A stretch of 24,209 nucleotides of DNA from an uncultured Clostridia bacterium. Its GTDB lineage: Bacteria > Bacillota > Clostridia > UBA1381. A program made the position numbers and the translations under genes. This document shows, one piece after another, positions 24,140-24,209 of this stretch. Within the stretch, counting starts at the first letter, position 1. Every line of letters starts with the position of its first letter. The stretch lies in contig CAJUFV010000143.1 of NCBI GenBank assembly GCA_910585795.1, forward strand, positions 1 through 24,209, written 5' to 3'. The notes beneath the pieces are model-generated. The model saw nothing but the letters and a program-made list of their open reading frames with translations, was not told the DNA's origin and made no database searches.

Positions 24140-24209
24140 GTACACAGGCGGTATTTTTTAGGAAATTTTACTTTTTTTATTGAGTATAAATAAGCGCGTC
24201 ATATTTCTA

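Noticed and set aside
5671..24140. Shared 10-mer around the -35 of the dlt and rpoBC promoters (CTTGACACGG on the minus strand)
   Set aside because: Six of ten bases are the -35 consensus itself. The remaining match is too short to infer a common regulator.
1..24209. CRISPR array, tRNA, rRNA or intact insertion sequence
   Set aside because: No regularly spaced repeats, cloverleaf-like sequence, rRNA stretch or transposase frame was found on either strand.

Overview
The window reads as chromosomal DNA of an AT-rich, low-GC Gram-positive anaerobe of the class Clostridia. This rests on the RpoB/RpoC type, a D-alanylation (dlt) operon, a tetrapyrrole operon that stops at the precorrin-2 level, strong AGGAGG ribosome binding sites and consensus sigma-A promoters. 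No genus is claimed. No rRNA, tRNA, CRISPR array or intact transposase was seen.

Left part (37-5679, minus strand): one dlt-like operon behind a perfect TTGACA-N17-TATAAT promoter. Its order is DltA-like ligase 1, DltA-like ligase 2, carrier protein DltC, MBOAT acyltransferase DltB, a short non-classical SGNH transferase in the DltD position, and a 35-residue one-helix microprotein ending in FIYEAF. The microprotein looks like a DltX acyl shuttle placed at the operon's 3' end. The logic would be: a ligase activates the amino acid and loads DltC, DltB passes it across the membrane to the microprotein tyrosine, and the SGNH protein moves it to an envelope polymer. The two tandem ligases differ at pocket positions, so this may be a two-substrate or altered-substrate Dlt system. 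It is the most interesting system here.

Middle left (5725-8134): a PflX-type radical SAM gene, then a gene-poor stretch around one flavin reductase gene. The flanks hold inverted repeats, an imperfect direct-repeat pair, broken reading frames and an orphan MerR-type promoter, which suggests an acquired and partly decayed segment.

Middle (8135-14523): the tetrapyrrole genes. hemL is divergent from a tightly overlapping operon hemA-hemC-cobA/hemD-hemB-sirC-like. Together they run from glutamyl-tRNA to uroporphyrinogen III and on to precorrin-2 and sirohydrochlorin, feeding siroheme and/or cobalamin. No heme-branch genes are in view.

After it (14556-16205): a two-gene unit with a free-standing HIRAN-domain protein and a secretory protein whose N-terminal helix resembles a type IV pilin but lacks the prepilin-peptidase glycine. 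A long bidirectional hairpin (16212-16242) separates it from the convergent rpoBC operon.

Right part (16259-24139, minus strand): rpoB and rpoC under their own consensus promoter with an untranslated leader of about 208 nt. The leader holds hairpins, two tiny overlapping frames and an opposing promoter-like sequence. rpoC is followed directly by the terminator, not by ribosomal protein or elongation factor genes.
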